Source: Candidatus Latescibacterota bacterium
GTDB lineage: Bacteria > JAAXHH01 > JACQVL01
Length of the DNA: 16,058 bases
NCBI GenBank assembly: GCA_016209865.1
Contig: JACQVL010000309.1
Span: 1-16,058 of the forward strand
Direction: 5' to 3'
Shown here: positions 7,976 to 15,298 of the stretch, in pieces
How the letters are laid out: the number at the start of each line of letters is the position of its first letter
How positions within the stretch are numbered: the stretch's first letter is position 1
Position numbers and translations under genes: made by a program
The notes under the pieces: generated by a model
The model's database searches: none
The model's input: only the letters and a program-made list of their open reading frames with translations
Told to the model about the DNA's origin: nothing

Positions 7976-8723
7976 GTCGGTGGTCGGTAGTCGGTGGTCG
8001 GTGGTCGGTGACTGGTGGTCAACGTCTCTTGACGCGCTCGTCGATTTTGTGTATCCTCCAGGTTGTCACGTGTGCGCACGATCCCTCGACCACGCGGCGT
8101 CGGTCATCTGCGTCGCCTGTGCGGCGCAGGTTCACCCCATCCCATCGCCGTACTGTGAACGATGCAGCACGCCGTTAGACGGCGAGGACGCCGTCTGTCG
8201 CGTGTGCGCCGGGCGGTCGTTTTCCTTCGTCCGGGCGCGGGCGGCCGTCACGTTCGATGAGACCGTGCAGACGATGATTCATCTGCTGAAATACCGCGGC
8301 AGACGCGCGCTCGGTCGTTTCCTGGGCCGGGTCCTGGCCGAGGCGGCCGTCCGAGAGGACTGGTTCCGAGAGGTTGACCTGCTGGTGCCCGTCCCGCTGC
8401 ATCGCAGTCGTGCCCGCGAACGGGGGTATAATCAGAGCGAACTGCTGGCCCGTGGAGTGGCTGACCGGGCGGACCTCCCGCTTGCGACCCGCCTCCTCAC
8501 ACGCCATCAGTCGACCCGGTCGCAGACCACCCTCACCCCGGCTGAGCGTGCGGCGAACGTCCGGGGCGCGTTTCGTGTCATCGCCCCGCACACGGTTGCC
8601 GGGACGCGCATCGCCTTAGTGGATGACGTGTTCACGACCGGCGCGACGTTCGATAGTTGCGCGCACGCCCTGCTTGATGGTGGAGCGGCTGCCGTCTATG
8701 CGCTTGCCGTTGCCCGGGCCTGA
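7965..8723 (+). CDS. comF: ComF family protein (phosphoribosyltransferase-like)
   Basis: Of up to 252 residues, the part from about residue 21 aligns by eye with ComF proteins: a double zinc-ribbon region (CHVC, CVAC, then CERC and CRVC) and a PRTase domain with the PRPP-loop VDDVFTTGAT near 216-225. ComF is linked to DNA uptake in competent bacteria; its enzymatic role here is unknown. LVPVPLHRSRARERGYNQS is a strong family signature. The start is uncertain. ATG 7965 lies inside the upstream gene and makes residues 5-20 translate GTCGGTG heptad repeats, while in-frame GTGs at 7980 and 8001 are inside the repeat too. The functional protein clearly begins near SLDALVDFVYPPG. Confidence 0.88.
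   Translation: MRFKSVVGSRWSVVGDWWSTSLDALVDFVYPPGCHVCARSLDHAASVICVACAAQVHPIPSPYCERCSTPLDGEDAVCRVCAGRSFSFVRARAAVTFDETVQTMIHLLKYRGRRALGRFLGRVLAEAAVREDWFREVDLLVPVPLHRSRARERGYNQSELLARGVADRADLPLATRLLTRHQSTRSQTTLTPAERAANVRGAFRVIAPHTVAGTRIALVDDVFTTGATFDSCAHALLDGGAAAVYALAVARA
7976..8024 (+). repeat. GTCGGTG heptad tandem repeat at the start of comF
   Basis: Directly after the TAA of the upstream gene stand seven heptads: GTCGGTG, GTCGGTA, GTCGGTG, GTCGGTG, GTCGGTG, ACTGGTG and GTCAACG (the last two degenerate). It is the second array in the window that starts at the first base after a TAA stop and has a 7-nt period. Translated in the comF frame it gives an SVVG/RWSVVG repeat with no counterpart in ComF proteins. 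Confidence 0.85.
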
Positions 8724-8809
8724 GGTGAGACCGATTGCGGACTGGAAACCCATTCATGTCCATCATCCCCCAATGATGGGATGACTCAACGGCGGAGGGA
8801 GATGCACTG

Positions 8810-9841
8810 ATGCGAATCGGTATCTTAACCGGGGGCGGTGACTGTCCGGGGCTGAACGCGGCCATCCGTGCCGTCACACGCCGTTCGATCGACACCCACG
8901 AGTCGACGGTGGTCGGCGTCCACAACGGGTGGGCTGGCCTGTTGCACGGGGACACCGAGCCGCTGAGTCTGTACTCGATCTCGGGGATCCTCCATCGTGG
9001 CGGTACGATCCTGGGGACGTCCAGGACGAACCCGTTGAAGCATCCGGACGGCATCCAGCGGATCATGGAGAACATCCGTAAATTCGAGCTCGACGCGGTC
9101 GTGGCGATCGGGGGAGAAGACACCTTAGGGGCCGCCGCTGCGCTGAACAACCAGGGGATTCCGATGGTCGGCATCCCCAAGACGATCGACAACGACATCG
9201 TCGGGACAGAGTCGACGTTCGGGTTCGACACCGCCATCACCATCGCCACCGACGCCATCGACCGGCTGCACACGACGGCGGAGTCCCATCATCGGGTGAT
9301 GGTCATCGAAGTGATGGGCCGTCACACCGGGTGGATAGCCATCATGTCCGGGATCGCAGGCGGAGCGGATTGTGTCCTCATCCCGGAAATCCCGTTTGAG
9401 ATCGACGAGGTGTGCCAGTTGGTCGAGCAGCGGAAGCGCCGGGGGAAGACGTTCAGCCTGGTCGTCGTGGCCGAGGGGGTGAAGCTGAAAGGGTCGGTCG
9501 ACTATGTCATCCAGGATACCAAAGTGGACGAGTTCGGCCACGTCCGGCTGGGTGGAATCGGCCATGTCATCGGAGCGGAGATCGAAAAGCAGACCGGCAT
9601 CGAAACCCGTGTGACGATCCTGGGGCATATCCAGCGGGGCGGGTCTCCGACCGCGTACGACCGGGTTTTAGCGACGCGGTTCGGAGTCGCGGCGGCGGAC
9701 CTCGTCCATGCCGGTGAGTTCGGCCGCATGGTCGCTCTGCGCGCGGCGAAGATCGAGTCGATCCCGCTGTCAGACATCGTCGGGAAGATTCGACCGGTGG
9801 ACATGGAGCTGTACGAGATCGCCAAAGTCTTCTTCGGGTAG
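8810..9841 (+). CDS. pfp: 6-phosphofructokinase, PPi-dependent type by active-site residues
   Basis: Phosphorylates fructose 6-phosphate at C1, a committing step of glycolysis. It has 343 residues and starts at ATG 8810 behind GGAGGGA (8794-8800). PFKA-family motifs: TGGGDCPGLNAAIRA at 7-21, GGEDT at 101-105, PKTIDNDI at 123-130, MGRHTGWIA in the middle and GHIQRGGSPTAYDR later. Position 104 is Asp and 124 is Lys, where ATP-dependent PfkA has Gly at both. In this family Asp104/Lys124 marks pyrophosphate as phosphoryl donor, as in the actinomycete PPi-PFK. The reaction would then be reversible and usable in gluconeogenesis. Substrate choice is an inference from two residues. tpiA follows after about 24 nt. 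Confidence 0.92.
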   Translation: MRIGILTGGGDCPGLNAAIRAVTRRSIDTHESTVVGVHNGWAGLLHGDTEPLSLYSISGILHRGGTILGTSRTNPLKHPDGIQRIMENIRKFELDAVVAIGGEDTLGAAAALNNQGIPMVGIPKTIDNDIVGTESTFGFDTAITIATDAIDRLHTTAESHHRVMVIEVMGRHTGWIAIMSGIAGGADCVLIPEIPFEIDEVCQLVEQRKRRGKTFSLVVVAEGVKLKGSVDYVIQDTKVDEFGHVRLGGIGHVIGAEIEKQTGIETRVTILGHIQRGGSPTAYDRVLATRFGVAAADLVHAGEFGRMVALRAAKIESIPLSDIVGKIRPVDMELYEIAKVFFG

Positions 9842-9865
9842 AGGTCGATCGCGGAGGGCGGGGTG

Positions 9866-10633
9866 ATGCAGACGGGACGACGCCCGATCATCGCCGGCAA
9901 CTGGAAGATGTACACGACGCCGCCTGAGGGACGGGCCCTCGCCCAGGCCATCCGAGCCCGGGCAGAGCCGCTCGCTCAGGTCGACCTGGTGCTCTGTCCG
10001 CCGTTCACCTCTCTGGCGGTGGTGGCTGAATGTCTTCAGGGCAGCCCCATCGGGCTTGGTGCGCAGAACATGCACTGGGAACTGGAGGGGGCGCTGACCG
10101 GCGAGGTCTCGGCGAAAATGTTATTGACAGTCGGCTGCCACTACGTTATATTAGGACACTCCGAGCGGCGGACCTGCTTCGGGGAGACGGACGCGATGGT
10201 GCATCAGAAGGTTCTGACTGCCCTGGCGGTGGGACTGACTCCGATCGTGTGCGTCGGGGAAACCCTTGTCCAGCGAGAAGCGGGTCAAACGGAGGCGGTC
10301 GTGTACACGCAGGTCCGGTCGGCGTTCGCGGACATTCCGTCGGCGGATCTGGGGCGGGTCATCCTCGCGTACGAGCCGGTCTGGGCGATCGGGACGGGAC
10401 GTGTGGCCACCCCTGTCCAGGCCAACGACGTCCATCGTCGCATCCGGGCGCTCCTGGCGGAACTGGCGGACGACACCACGGCCGCGCGCGTGCGGATTCA
10501 GTACGGCGGGAGCGTCAAGCCGGAGAACGCGGCGGCGTTGCTGGCCGAGCCGGACATCGACGGGGCGTTAGTCGGCGGTGCAAGCCTGAAGGTGGAGACC
10601 TTCCTGGAGATTGTCCGGGCTGCCGTGTCTTAG
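9866..10633 (+). CDS. tpiA: Triose-phosphate isomerase
   Basis: Interconverts dihydroxyacetone phosphate and glyceraldehyde 3-phosphate. It has 255 residues from ATG 9866; a GTG directly before (9863) is in frame, but GGAGGG at 9853-9858 is better spaced for the ATG. Key parts of the TIM barrel: AGNWKM with Lys14, ILGHSERR with the electrophile His98, AYEPVWAIGTG with catalytic Glu170 plus the mobile loop, and YGGSVKPEN in the phosphate site. It sits in the same direction as the phosphofructokinase gene and 9 nt before secG, so probably one transcript. Confidence 0.96.
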   Translation: MQTGRRPIIAGNWKMYTTPPEGRALAQAIRARAEPLAQVDLVLCPPFTSLAVVAECLQGSPIGLGAQNMHWELEGALTGEVSAKMLLTVGCHYVILGHSERRTCFGETDAMVHQKVLTALAVGLTPIVCVGETLVQREAGQTEAVVYTQVRSAFADIPSADLGRVILAYEPVWAIGTGRVATPVQANDVHRRIRALLAELADDTTAARVRIQYGGSVKPENAAALLAEPDIDGALVGGASLKVETFLEIVRAAVS

Positions 10634-10642
10634 GAGCAAGAG

Positions 10643-11062
10643 ATGCTGTTTACTTTACTGGTTCTCTTCTATCTCATCGTGTGCGTGGCGCTGATCCTGG
10701 CCGTGCTGTTGCAGTCGGGCAAAGGACAGGGCATGGCCAGTGCGTTCGGCGGGAGCGCGGTGGCCGGGACGGTATTCGGCGGCCGTGGGGCGGCCACGTT
10801 CTTGAGCAAAGTGACGACCATCTTAGCGATCCTCTTTATGTTGCTCGTCCTGGGGCTGAACCTCGTTCCGTCGAGCAGCCAGGCTCCGAAGAGCGTCATC
10901 CGCGAAGAGGCGCTCAAGACGCAGCAAGAATCGCCCGCGAAAGGGCTCCCGGCGGCGCCATCGGGCGGCAAATCGACCGGACCGGTGACCCCACCCGCAA
11001 AGGCTCAGCCGCAGACCCCGGGGCAGACTCCGCCCCCGGCCTCGACGCCATCGAAGAAATAG
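10643..11062 (+). CDS. secG: Preprotein translocase subunit SecG
   Basis: Accessory subunit of the SecYEG translocon in the inner membrane. The 139 residues hold two membrane segments (about 4-24 and 53-74) around a Gly/Ala-rich loop (LLQSGKGQGMASAFGGS, then a short FGG repeat), which is the SecG signature. The C-terminal 60 or so residues are Pro/Gln/Lys-rich and probably disordered, longer than in E. coli SecG. AGGAG at 10632-10636 overlaps the tpiA stop and lies 6 nt before the ATG. The tpiA-secG order is common in bacteria and supports both calls. Confidence 0.93.
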   Translation: MLFTLLVLFYLIVCVALILAVLLQSGKGQGMASAFGGSAVAGTVFGGRGAATFLSKVTTILAILFMLLVLGLNLVPSSSQAPKSVIREEALKTQQESPAKGLPAAPSGGKSTGPVTPPAKAQPQTPGQTPPPASTPSKK

Positions 11063-11090
11063 GGCGGAGGCGCGGCTCCGCGCCCGAATG

Positions 11091-11175
11091 GCCGAAGTGG
11101 TGGAAGTTGGTAGACACGCTGTCTTGAGGGGGCAGTGGGCGTAAGCCTGTCCGGGTTCGAATCCCGGCTTCGGCA
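11091..11175 (+). tRNA. tRNA-Leu, anticodon GAG
   Basis: A full class II cloverleaf can be drawn. The acceptor GCCGAAG pairs with CTTCGGC, with discriminator A. The D arm is GTG/CAC with GTTGGTAGA in the loop. The anticodon stem is CTGTC/GGCAG with loop TTGAGGG, so GAG is at 11126-11128. The long variable arm is GGGC-GTAA-GCCT, and the T arm is CCGGG-TTCGAAT-CCCGG. CCA is not encoded. It starts 28 nt after secG; a short GC hairpin (GGCGCG/CGCGCC, 11069-11084) lies between them. It probably reads CTC and CTT codons. Its 3' half is the likely integration target of the element to the right. Confidence 0.95.
11152..11175 (+). other. Probable attachment site in the tRNA-Leu 3' end
   Basis: The T arm and acceptor 3' strand of the tRNA border directly on the integrase end of the element. 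This is the usual attB position for tyrosine integrases, where the element restores the tRNA 3' end. I found no second copy of this stretch in the window, so the other att site must lie to the right of 16058. The exact core length cannot be read from one end. Confidence 0.55.
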
Positions 11176-11237
11176 TGCTTGAACAACAAGCCATTAGACT
11201 GATGAGGTGTGAGAGCTTTTGTGTTGCAGAATCGCCC

Positions 11238-11259
11238 ATTGTAGCAGAATTGTAGCAGA
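11238..11259 (+). repeat. Perfect 11-bp tandem repeat next to the attachment site
   Basis: ATTGTAGCAGA occurs twice without a gap (11238-11248, 11249-11259), and a weaker TTGCAGAAT stands at 11224-11232. It lies in the 110-nt gap between the tRNA and the integrase stop, where arm-type integrase or excisionase sites are expected. The binding role is an inference from position. Nothing else is visible in 11176-11285. Confidence 0.6.
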
Positions 11260-11285
11260 TACCCCCGCTCCTTCCTCAGAGCCAC

Positions 11286-12320
11286 TTAAGCGTCCCGGAC
11301 CCCCGGATACAGGGTATTGACCGCCCCCTTCAGATGCTCAGGCGCAAGGTGCGCATACCGCATCGTCGTCTTGATATCCCGATGCCCCAGCAGCTTCTGC
11401 ACGGTCGCCAGATCGACCCCGTTCATCACGAGATGGCTAGCAAACGTATGCCGAAGACTATGGAAGGTCGTATGGGGCAGGCCGGCGCGTTGCACGGCGG
11501 CATCGAAGCTGCCGCGAATGTCGTGCAGCCGGGTGCCATCCGGATTGTGGAACACCGCGGGACTGGTCGGATGGCGCGGGGTGGTGCGCAGGGTCTGCAC
11601 CAACAGGGCATTCATGGGGATGATGCGGGCTTCATAGTTCTTCGTATGCCAGCCATCCTTGTTCCGGACGGCGAGCATCGCGTGGTCGAAATCCACGTCC
11701 GCCCACTGGAGGTAGAAGAGCTCGGATTTACGCAACCCAGTGTTGAGGGCGGTGACCACGAACGGATACAGAAACGCCGGAGCGAACGGGTCGCGACACG
11801 CGATCAAGAGGGCGGTGATCTGGTCCTGCGTGAGATAGTGGACTGGTGGGTCGGGCTCACGGAGCTTCTGAACGGTGACGCACGGATTGGTGCGGACATA
11901 CTGCCACTCCACCGCCTTGCGGAACATGTGCTTCAGCACCTTGAGCTCGGTATTGACCGTCGCCACCTGGACGGCGTTGAGCCGTTCGCTCTTGTAAGTT
12001 TCGACGAGGTCAGCCGTAATCGCCGTCATCTGACGGGTCCCGAAGAACGGGACTAGATGCACGGTCACGGAATACCCGTCTCGGGTCGCCGTGGTGAGGG
12101 CGTTGTTGGTACGGGCGTAGTCCAGATAGCGGGCGGCAAACTCGGCGAAGGTCGCGCGGTGGAGCACCGGACCGAGATGTTCCCCCCGCTCGACCTCCAA
12201 CTTGAGCTTAGCGAGCGCTAGTTCCGCCACCTGCTTATTCCGGGAGACTGGCTTCTGGATCCGCGTGCCATGCCGGGTGTAGGTGATCCACCACGTCGTG
12301 CCTCGCTTGTAGAGCCCCAT
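11286..12320 (-). CDS. int: Site-specific tyrosine recombinase / integrase
   Basis: Catalyses integration and excision of the element at the adjacent tRNA-Leu. It has 344 residues from ATG at 12320; a GTG just before (12323) is in frame, but AAAGGA fits the ATG better. The N-terminus has an arm-binding-like segment (TTWWITYTRHGTRIQK), followed by a SAM-like core-binding domain at about 56-145 and the catalytic domain from about 160. The full catalytic set is present: Arg197 in TGLRKSE, Lys227, His287 and Arg290 in HSLRHTFAS, His313 in LGHRDIKTT and the nucleophile Tyr322 in MRYAHL. The gene reads towards the tRNA and is intact. It is 15 nt downstream of the HTH gene, so probably cotranscribed. 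Confidence 0.96.
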   Translation of the reverse strand: MGLYKRGTTWWITYTRHGTRIQKPVSRNKQVAELALAKLKLEVERGEHLGPVLHRATFAEFAARYLDYARTNNALTTATRDGYSVTVHLVPFFGTRQMTAITADLVETYKSERLNAVQVATVNTELKVLKHMFRKAVEWQYVRTNPCVTVQKLREPDPPVHYLTQDQITALLIACRDPFAPAFLYPFVVTALNTGLRKSELFYLQWADVDFDHAMLAVRNKDGWHTKNYEARIIPMNALLVQTLRTTPRHPTSPAVFHNPDGTRLHDIRGSFDAAVQRAGLPHTTFHSLRHTFASHLVMNGVDLATVQKLLGHRDIKTTMRYAHLAPEHLKGAVNTLYPGVRDA

Positions 12321-12335
12321 CACGCTGTCCTTTCG

Positions 12336-12602
12336 TTAGGACCGGAGAACCTCGTGGAGGACAGTACTGAGGGCGTCCACCGAGACCGCTTCTGTCCGCT
12401 GGTCGGCCAGCCAAGCCTCCAGATCCGTCCGGCGAAAACGCACATGCCGGCCAATCTTCACATGCGGAATCCGCTGCTGGCTGGTCAGTTTGTAGAGATA
12501 GTGTCGCTTCAGCTTGAGCCAAGCACACACGTCATCGATAGTCAGAAACTCATCAAGAGGTAGTCTACGATCCAGGTTGGCGGGTGTCAAGCGATTTCCC
12601 AT
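12336..12602 (-). CDS. Small HTH DNA-binding protein, excisionase/AlpA-like
   Basis: An 88-residue protein with a MerR-type winged helix of the HTH_17/excisionase group. LTIDDVCAWLKLKRHYLYKL (20-39) is helix-turn-helix, then the wing IPHVKIGRHVRFRRTDLEAWLA (45-66). Such proteins act as recombination directionality factors (Xis) or as AlpA-like activators of integrase genes in mobile elements. Its place directly upstream of int fits. GGAG stands 9 nt before the ATG. The start overlaps the stop of the upstream ORF as TAATG, a translational coupling arrangement. Confidence 0.88.
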   Translation of the reverse strand: MGNRLTPANLDRRLPLDEFLTIDDVCAWLKLKRHYLYKLTSQQRIPHVKIGRHVRFRRTDLEAWLADQRTEAVSVDALSTVLHEVLRS

Positions 12603-12949
12603 TAGCGATCACTCCGTGAATCAGGCCAGATCAGGACCCCGTGGGGGGGTGCCCACGTCTCAATGTCCTCGCACGCCGTGCAACACTCCAGGACCACCCG
12701 GCATTGCGCGCCTGTCGGGGTCTTAGGGGGGACCGGACACCCTGGGCGGAGTAATACTCTCTTCCACGGAGAGGGATTCAGGCACGCCCATGCTCCGTCG
12801 GATGCGTGAAAGTTGTCGTTGGTCTGACGGCGTTCAGTGGCCATAGTCAAGCGACTCGCCTTGAACATGATTTCCAGCGTCCTCCAGCGCTTGCTGTTCA
12901 TTGCTTCGAGCCGCAGGTCTATCACGAAGTCAATCGCTTCGACCTGCAT
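12602..12949 (-). CDS. Hypothetical protein between replicase and excisionase genes
   Basis: I do not recognise this ORF. It stays open up to 13087, overlapping the replicase gene. The start given here (115 residues, MQVEAID) is the first ATG after the replicase stop, and one at 12844 would give 80 residues. Neither has a strong ribosome site. Support for it being real: codons in the last 110 positions are mostly G/C-ending, it lies between same-strand genes, and its TAA overlaps the next ATG (TAATG). The C-terminal half holds several Cys (CRVVLECCTACED), which could bind a metal, but no known finger pattern is clear. Confidence 0.5.
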   Translation of the reverse strand: MQVEAIDFVIDLRLEAMNSKRWRTLEIMFKASRLTMATERRQTNDNFHASDGAWACLNPSPWKRVLLRPGCPVPPKTPTGAQCRVVLECCTACEDIETWAPPHGVLIWPDSRSDR

Positions 12950-12983
12950 GGGACTGCGCGCATCTGCAGCTGTCAAACGGTGC

Positions 12984-14954
12984 TTATTGCGTGATGGCCT
13001 CGTCAGTGCAGGAGTCACCTCTATCCACATCACACCACGAGTCACCTGGGACACAAGCGGCATCGCTTGCTTCATCTGCCATCTCACAGGTAAGCAGGTG
13101 ATAATAGACCTCCCGACCCTTCTTCTCCTCTCGCTCTACCTCTTTACGCTCGATCAGTTCCTGCAACACTTTGGTTACATTGCTGGAATCGTGCAGACTG
13201 CTCGGTCCGTTAGAGTCCTTGAGAATCTGGGCCAGCTGCGTCGGGGTTGCGCGTCCGTCCAACGTGGAGAGCGCTTCCAGCACGGCCTGTTGCGCCTCTG
13301 TGGTCTGTACCGTCCGGGCATCCCCCAGGGAGAACCAGCAGCACAACCGGGGATCGAATGCGAGCGCGAGTTCGCACTCGAGCACGTCACGCCCGGTGAT
13401 TTCAAGGGTCGCCGCTCCAGTCTTGCGTTCACGATTCAAGCCCCACACCACATCGGCCACCGCGGTTTTCCCCGTTGAGCCTAAAGGGTCATCCACGACA
13501 TCCTTCGCGACCCCTTTCCGTTTATGATCAACAATCACGATCGCACATCCCTTCTCTAAGGCTACGCGTTGCAGCGGCGTCAGGACTTGCGTCACTATCC
13601 CCACATCGTTCTGTTCGACCCCGGGGAACATTCTCGAGAGGGTATCGACAATAAGGAGTCGAGGCCGTTGATCGTGGATAAGTTGGGTGAGATACTGAAG
13701 GCCATAGGGATCATCGTGGGTGCGGAATAACTCGGTCCCAAATCGCACCGGCAACCCCGGTTCCCAGTGCTGATCGTGCATGCGCTTCTGCAGGCGTTGC
13801 GGATGATCCTCTAAGGCAAAGTACCACGCAGCCCCCGGGGGGACATCCACATCCAGAAACTTCCCACCGGCCCCGACGGCCTGGGCCAGTTGAAGCATCA
13901 TCCAGCTTTTCCCAACCTTCGGACGCCCGGCGAGGATCGTCAGACCCACGGGAAGCAGGCCAGGAACGATCCACAAGGGTTCGGGAAATGGCGCCTCCAG
14001 GAGTTCATCCGCCGTCCACACGGGTGGGCGCACGAAGACAGGAGCAAGTCCGTCAGCCGTGGCGGAGGTGATAGTGATGGGTAGCCCGTCATCAGAAGGG
14101 GTCAGGTGTAACCAGGCAGCCACTTTCGCGACCACGTCGCCCCCCACGAGCTCGGCGAACGTGGGAAGGCCCGTGACGGGAATCCCCTGAGCCATTCGCT
14201 GCGGCGTATGGAAGCCTTGCTCAGCCCGCTTCTCTGCCTCCTCATCTCCGGCGATTTCGGCCACAGTGCGGATGAACCACGTGATGTCCGGCTCTGACCA
14301 ACCGGCCTGCTTCAAGGCCCCGGCTAACGCCATCGCACAGACGTCCCGACTCCCTGGGGACGGCCAATGGCGTGCCAGGAGCACGCACGCGGCCATGTGT
14401 TCAAGGGCATTGAGCAAAATCGCGGCATCGACCCGAGCGGGGTGTCCTTTGGCGTCCCAGGTGTAGCGTTCTCCGCTCGGGTGCTCACTGGGGGGTACCA
14501 GCGTTTGCATCGGCGTCTTCTGCTGGCTCAGGCCACGCAGTTCGACGAGCATGGTGCCGTCGATATCCCGAAACTGGATAGTAACCAGACCAGAGGGGAC
14601 CTGATACCACCAATGGGAGCGTGGTTTCCCAGGTCGTCCGTGGATCATGTCTGTGGGGGGTAGAAACCATGGAGCGGCGTTGATAGCTTCAGGAACATCA
14701 CAATCGATATCGCCTAACTCACTCTCCGGGACTCCGAGGAGCAATCCGATATTTCCGCCGTGGCCGTAATACTGCGGGAGTTCAGTCTCGGTCAGGCGCA
14801 GATCCGGCCATCCCGTGAGAGTGGGCCCTTTCGCTCCCTTCAGAGAGGGGACGGAGAGATACCCCCGCTTGTGGTAGGCGCGGGCGGCAATTAAGGTGTC
14901 GGACTCTGCCATCGATGCGTCTGGGTGTATCAGCCTGCCATTGTCCTTACGCAT
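12984..14954 (-). CDS. Primase-polymerase / RecA-like ATPase fusion (replication protein)
   Basis: Probable replication initiator of the element. ATG 14954 has GGGAGG 8 nt upstream and overlaps the previous gene by 8 nt; the longer frame back to 15077 is unlikely. Of 656 residues, about 15-190 resemble a bifunctional primase/polymerase (AEP) domain: the acidic pair in GDIDCD (81-86), RPGKPRSHWWYQVP around His114, and VELRGLSQQKTPMQTLVPPSEHPSG (138-161). Residues 325-530 form a RepA/AAA_25-type RecA ATPase with Walker A GRPKVGKS (343-350), Walker B RLLIVDTLSRM (432-442) and DHKRKG (476-481). The end (550-622) looks like a winged helix for DNA binding. Families are recognised by eye. This architecture occurs in plasmids, phages and satellites. 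Confidence 0.88.
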   Translation of the reverse strand: MRKDNGRLIHPDASMAESDTLIAARAYHKRGYLSVPSLKGAKGPTLTGWPDLRLTETELPQYYGHGGNIGLLLGVPESELGDIDCDVPEAINAAPWFLPPTDMIHGRPGKPRSHWWYQVPSGLVTIQFRDIDGTMLVELRGLSQQKTPMQTLVPPSEHPSGERYTWDAKGHPARVDAAILLNALEHMAACVLLARHWPSPGSRDVCAMALAGALKQAGWSEPDITWFIRTVAEIAGDEEAEKRAEQGFHTPQRMAQGIPVTGLPTFAELVGGDVVAKVAAWLHLTPSDDGLPITITSATADGLAPVFVRPPVWTADELLEAPFPEPLWIVPGLLPVGLTILAGRPKVGKSWMMLQLAQAVGAGGKFLDVDVPPGAAWYFALEDHPQRLQKRMHDQHWEPGLPVRFGTELFRTHDDPYGLQYLTQLIHDQRPRLLIVDTLSRMFPGVEQNDVGIVTQVLTPLQRVALEKGCAIVIVDHKRKGVAKDVVDDPLGSTGKTAVADVVWGLNRERKTGAATLEITGRDVLECELALAFDPRLCCWFSLGDARTVQTTEAQQAVLEALSTLDGRATPTQLAQILKDSNGPSSLHDSSNVTKVLQELIERKEVEREEKKGREVYYHLLTCEMADEASDAACVPGDSWCDVDRGDSCTDEAITQ

Positions 14955-15276
14955 CGGTCTTGCCTCCCTGCTGGATGCGCAAGCGCCGGTACTCGGCCTG
15001 GGCCAGTTGGACGAGGCGGGGTTTCGCGTCCGGGGGGAAGACGCAGAGGGGGAAGTACCGGAGACGCCCCCTCTCATCGGTATAGGTGTCGGCGGGCGGG
15101 CTCACCCACGGGGTACGCCCGTCACCAGTAGAGATGTATCGGCATCGCCGGATGAGCACAGAGTTGATCGACACATCGAGCTGCATGCGGAATGCCCCAC
15201 AGTCAAACACAAGTCGAGAAGCACCCGGCACGAGCAGTACAGCGGTGGTCGCGCCGACGGGGGGATTCGGGAGCAT
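14947..15276 (-). CDS. Small conserved-looking protein, possibly SpoVG-like
   Basis: 109 residues from ATG 15276, chosen because GAGGAG stands 6 nt upstream; the frame is open to 15393 without such a site. The second half (DGRTPWVSPP, a charged turn TDERGRLRYFPL, then VFPPDAKPRLVQLAQAEYRRL) has the same order as SpoVG: a strand, VxxPxxxxxDGxxxDIxxPI and a final helix with EYxRL. SpoVG proteins bind nucleic acid, and relatives occur in mobile elements. The likeness is only by eye and not secure. It overlaps the replicase start by 8 nt, so the two are translated together. Confidence 0.7.
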   Translation of the reverse strand: MLPNPPVGATTAVLLVPGASRLVFDCGAFRMQLDVSINSVLIRRCRYISTGDGRTPWVSPPADTYTDERGRLRYFPLCVFPPDAKPRLVQLAQAEYRRLRIQQGGKTDA

Positions 15277-15298
15277 AGTGGTCTCCTCACAAAGAAGA

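Noticed and set aside
8763-8784. Inverted repeat TCATCCC/GGGATGA before the phosphofructokinase gene as a terminator
   Set aside because: Seven-bp arms with an 8-nt loop and no T tract; too weak to support.
11069-11084. GGCGCG/CGCGCC hairpin between secG and tRNA-Leu as a terminator
   Set aside because: No T run follows and the tRNA starts 6 nt later, so it is more likely a processing or chance structure.
10030-11127. Long plus-strand frame over tpiA, secG and the tRNA
   Set aside because: It overlaps three clear genes, its product is Gly/Arg-rich as expected for a shadow frame in GC-rich DNA, and it has no family motif.
12837-13478. Plus-strand frames opposite the replicase C-terminus
   Set aside because: No ribosome site or motif, and the minus strand carries a well-supported domain there.
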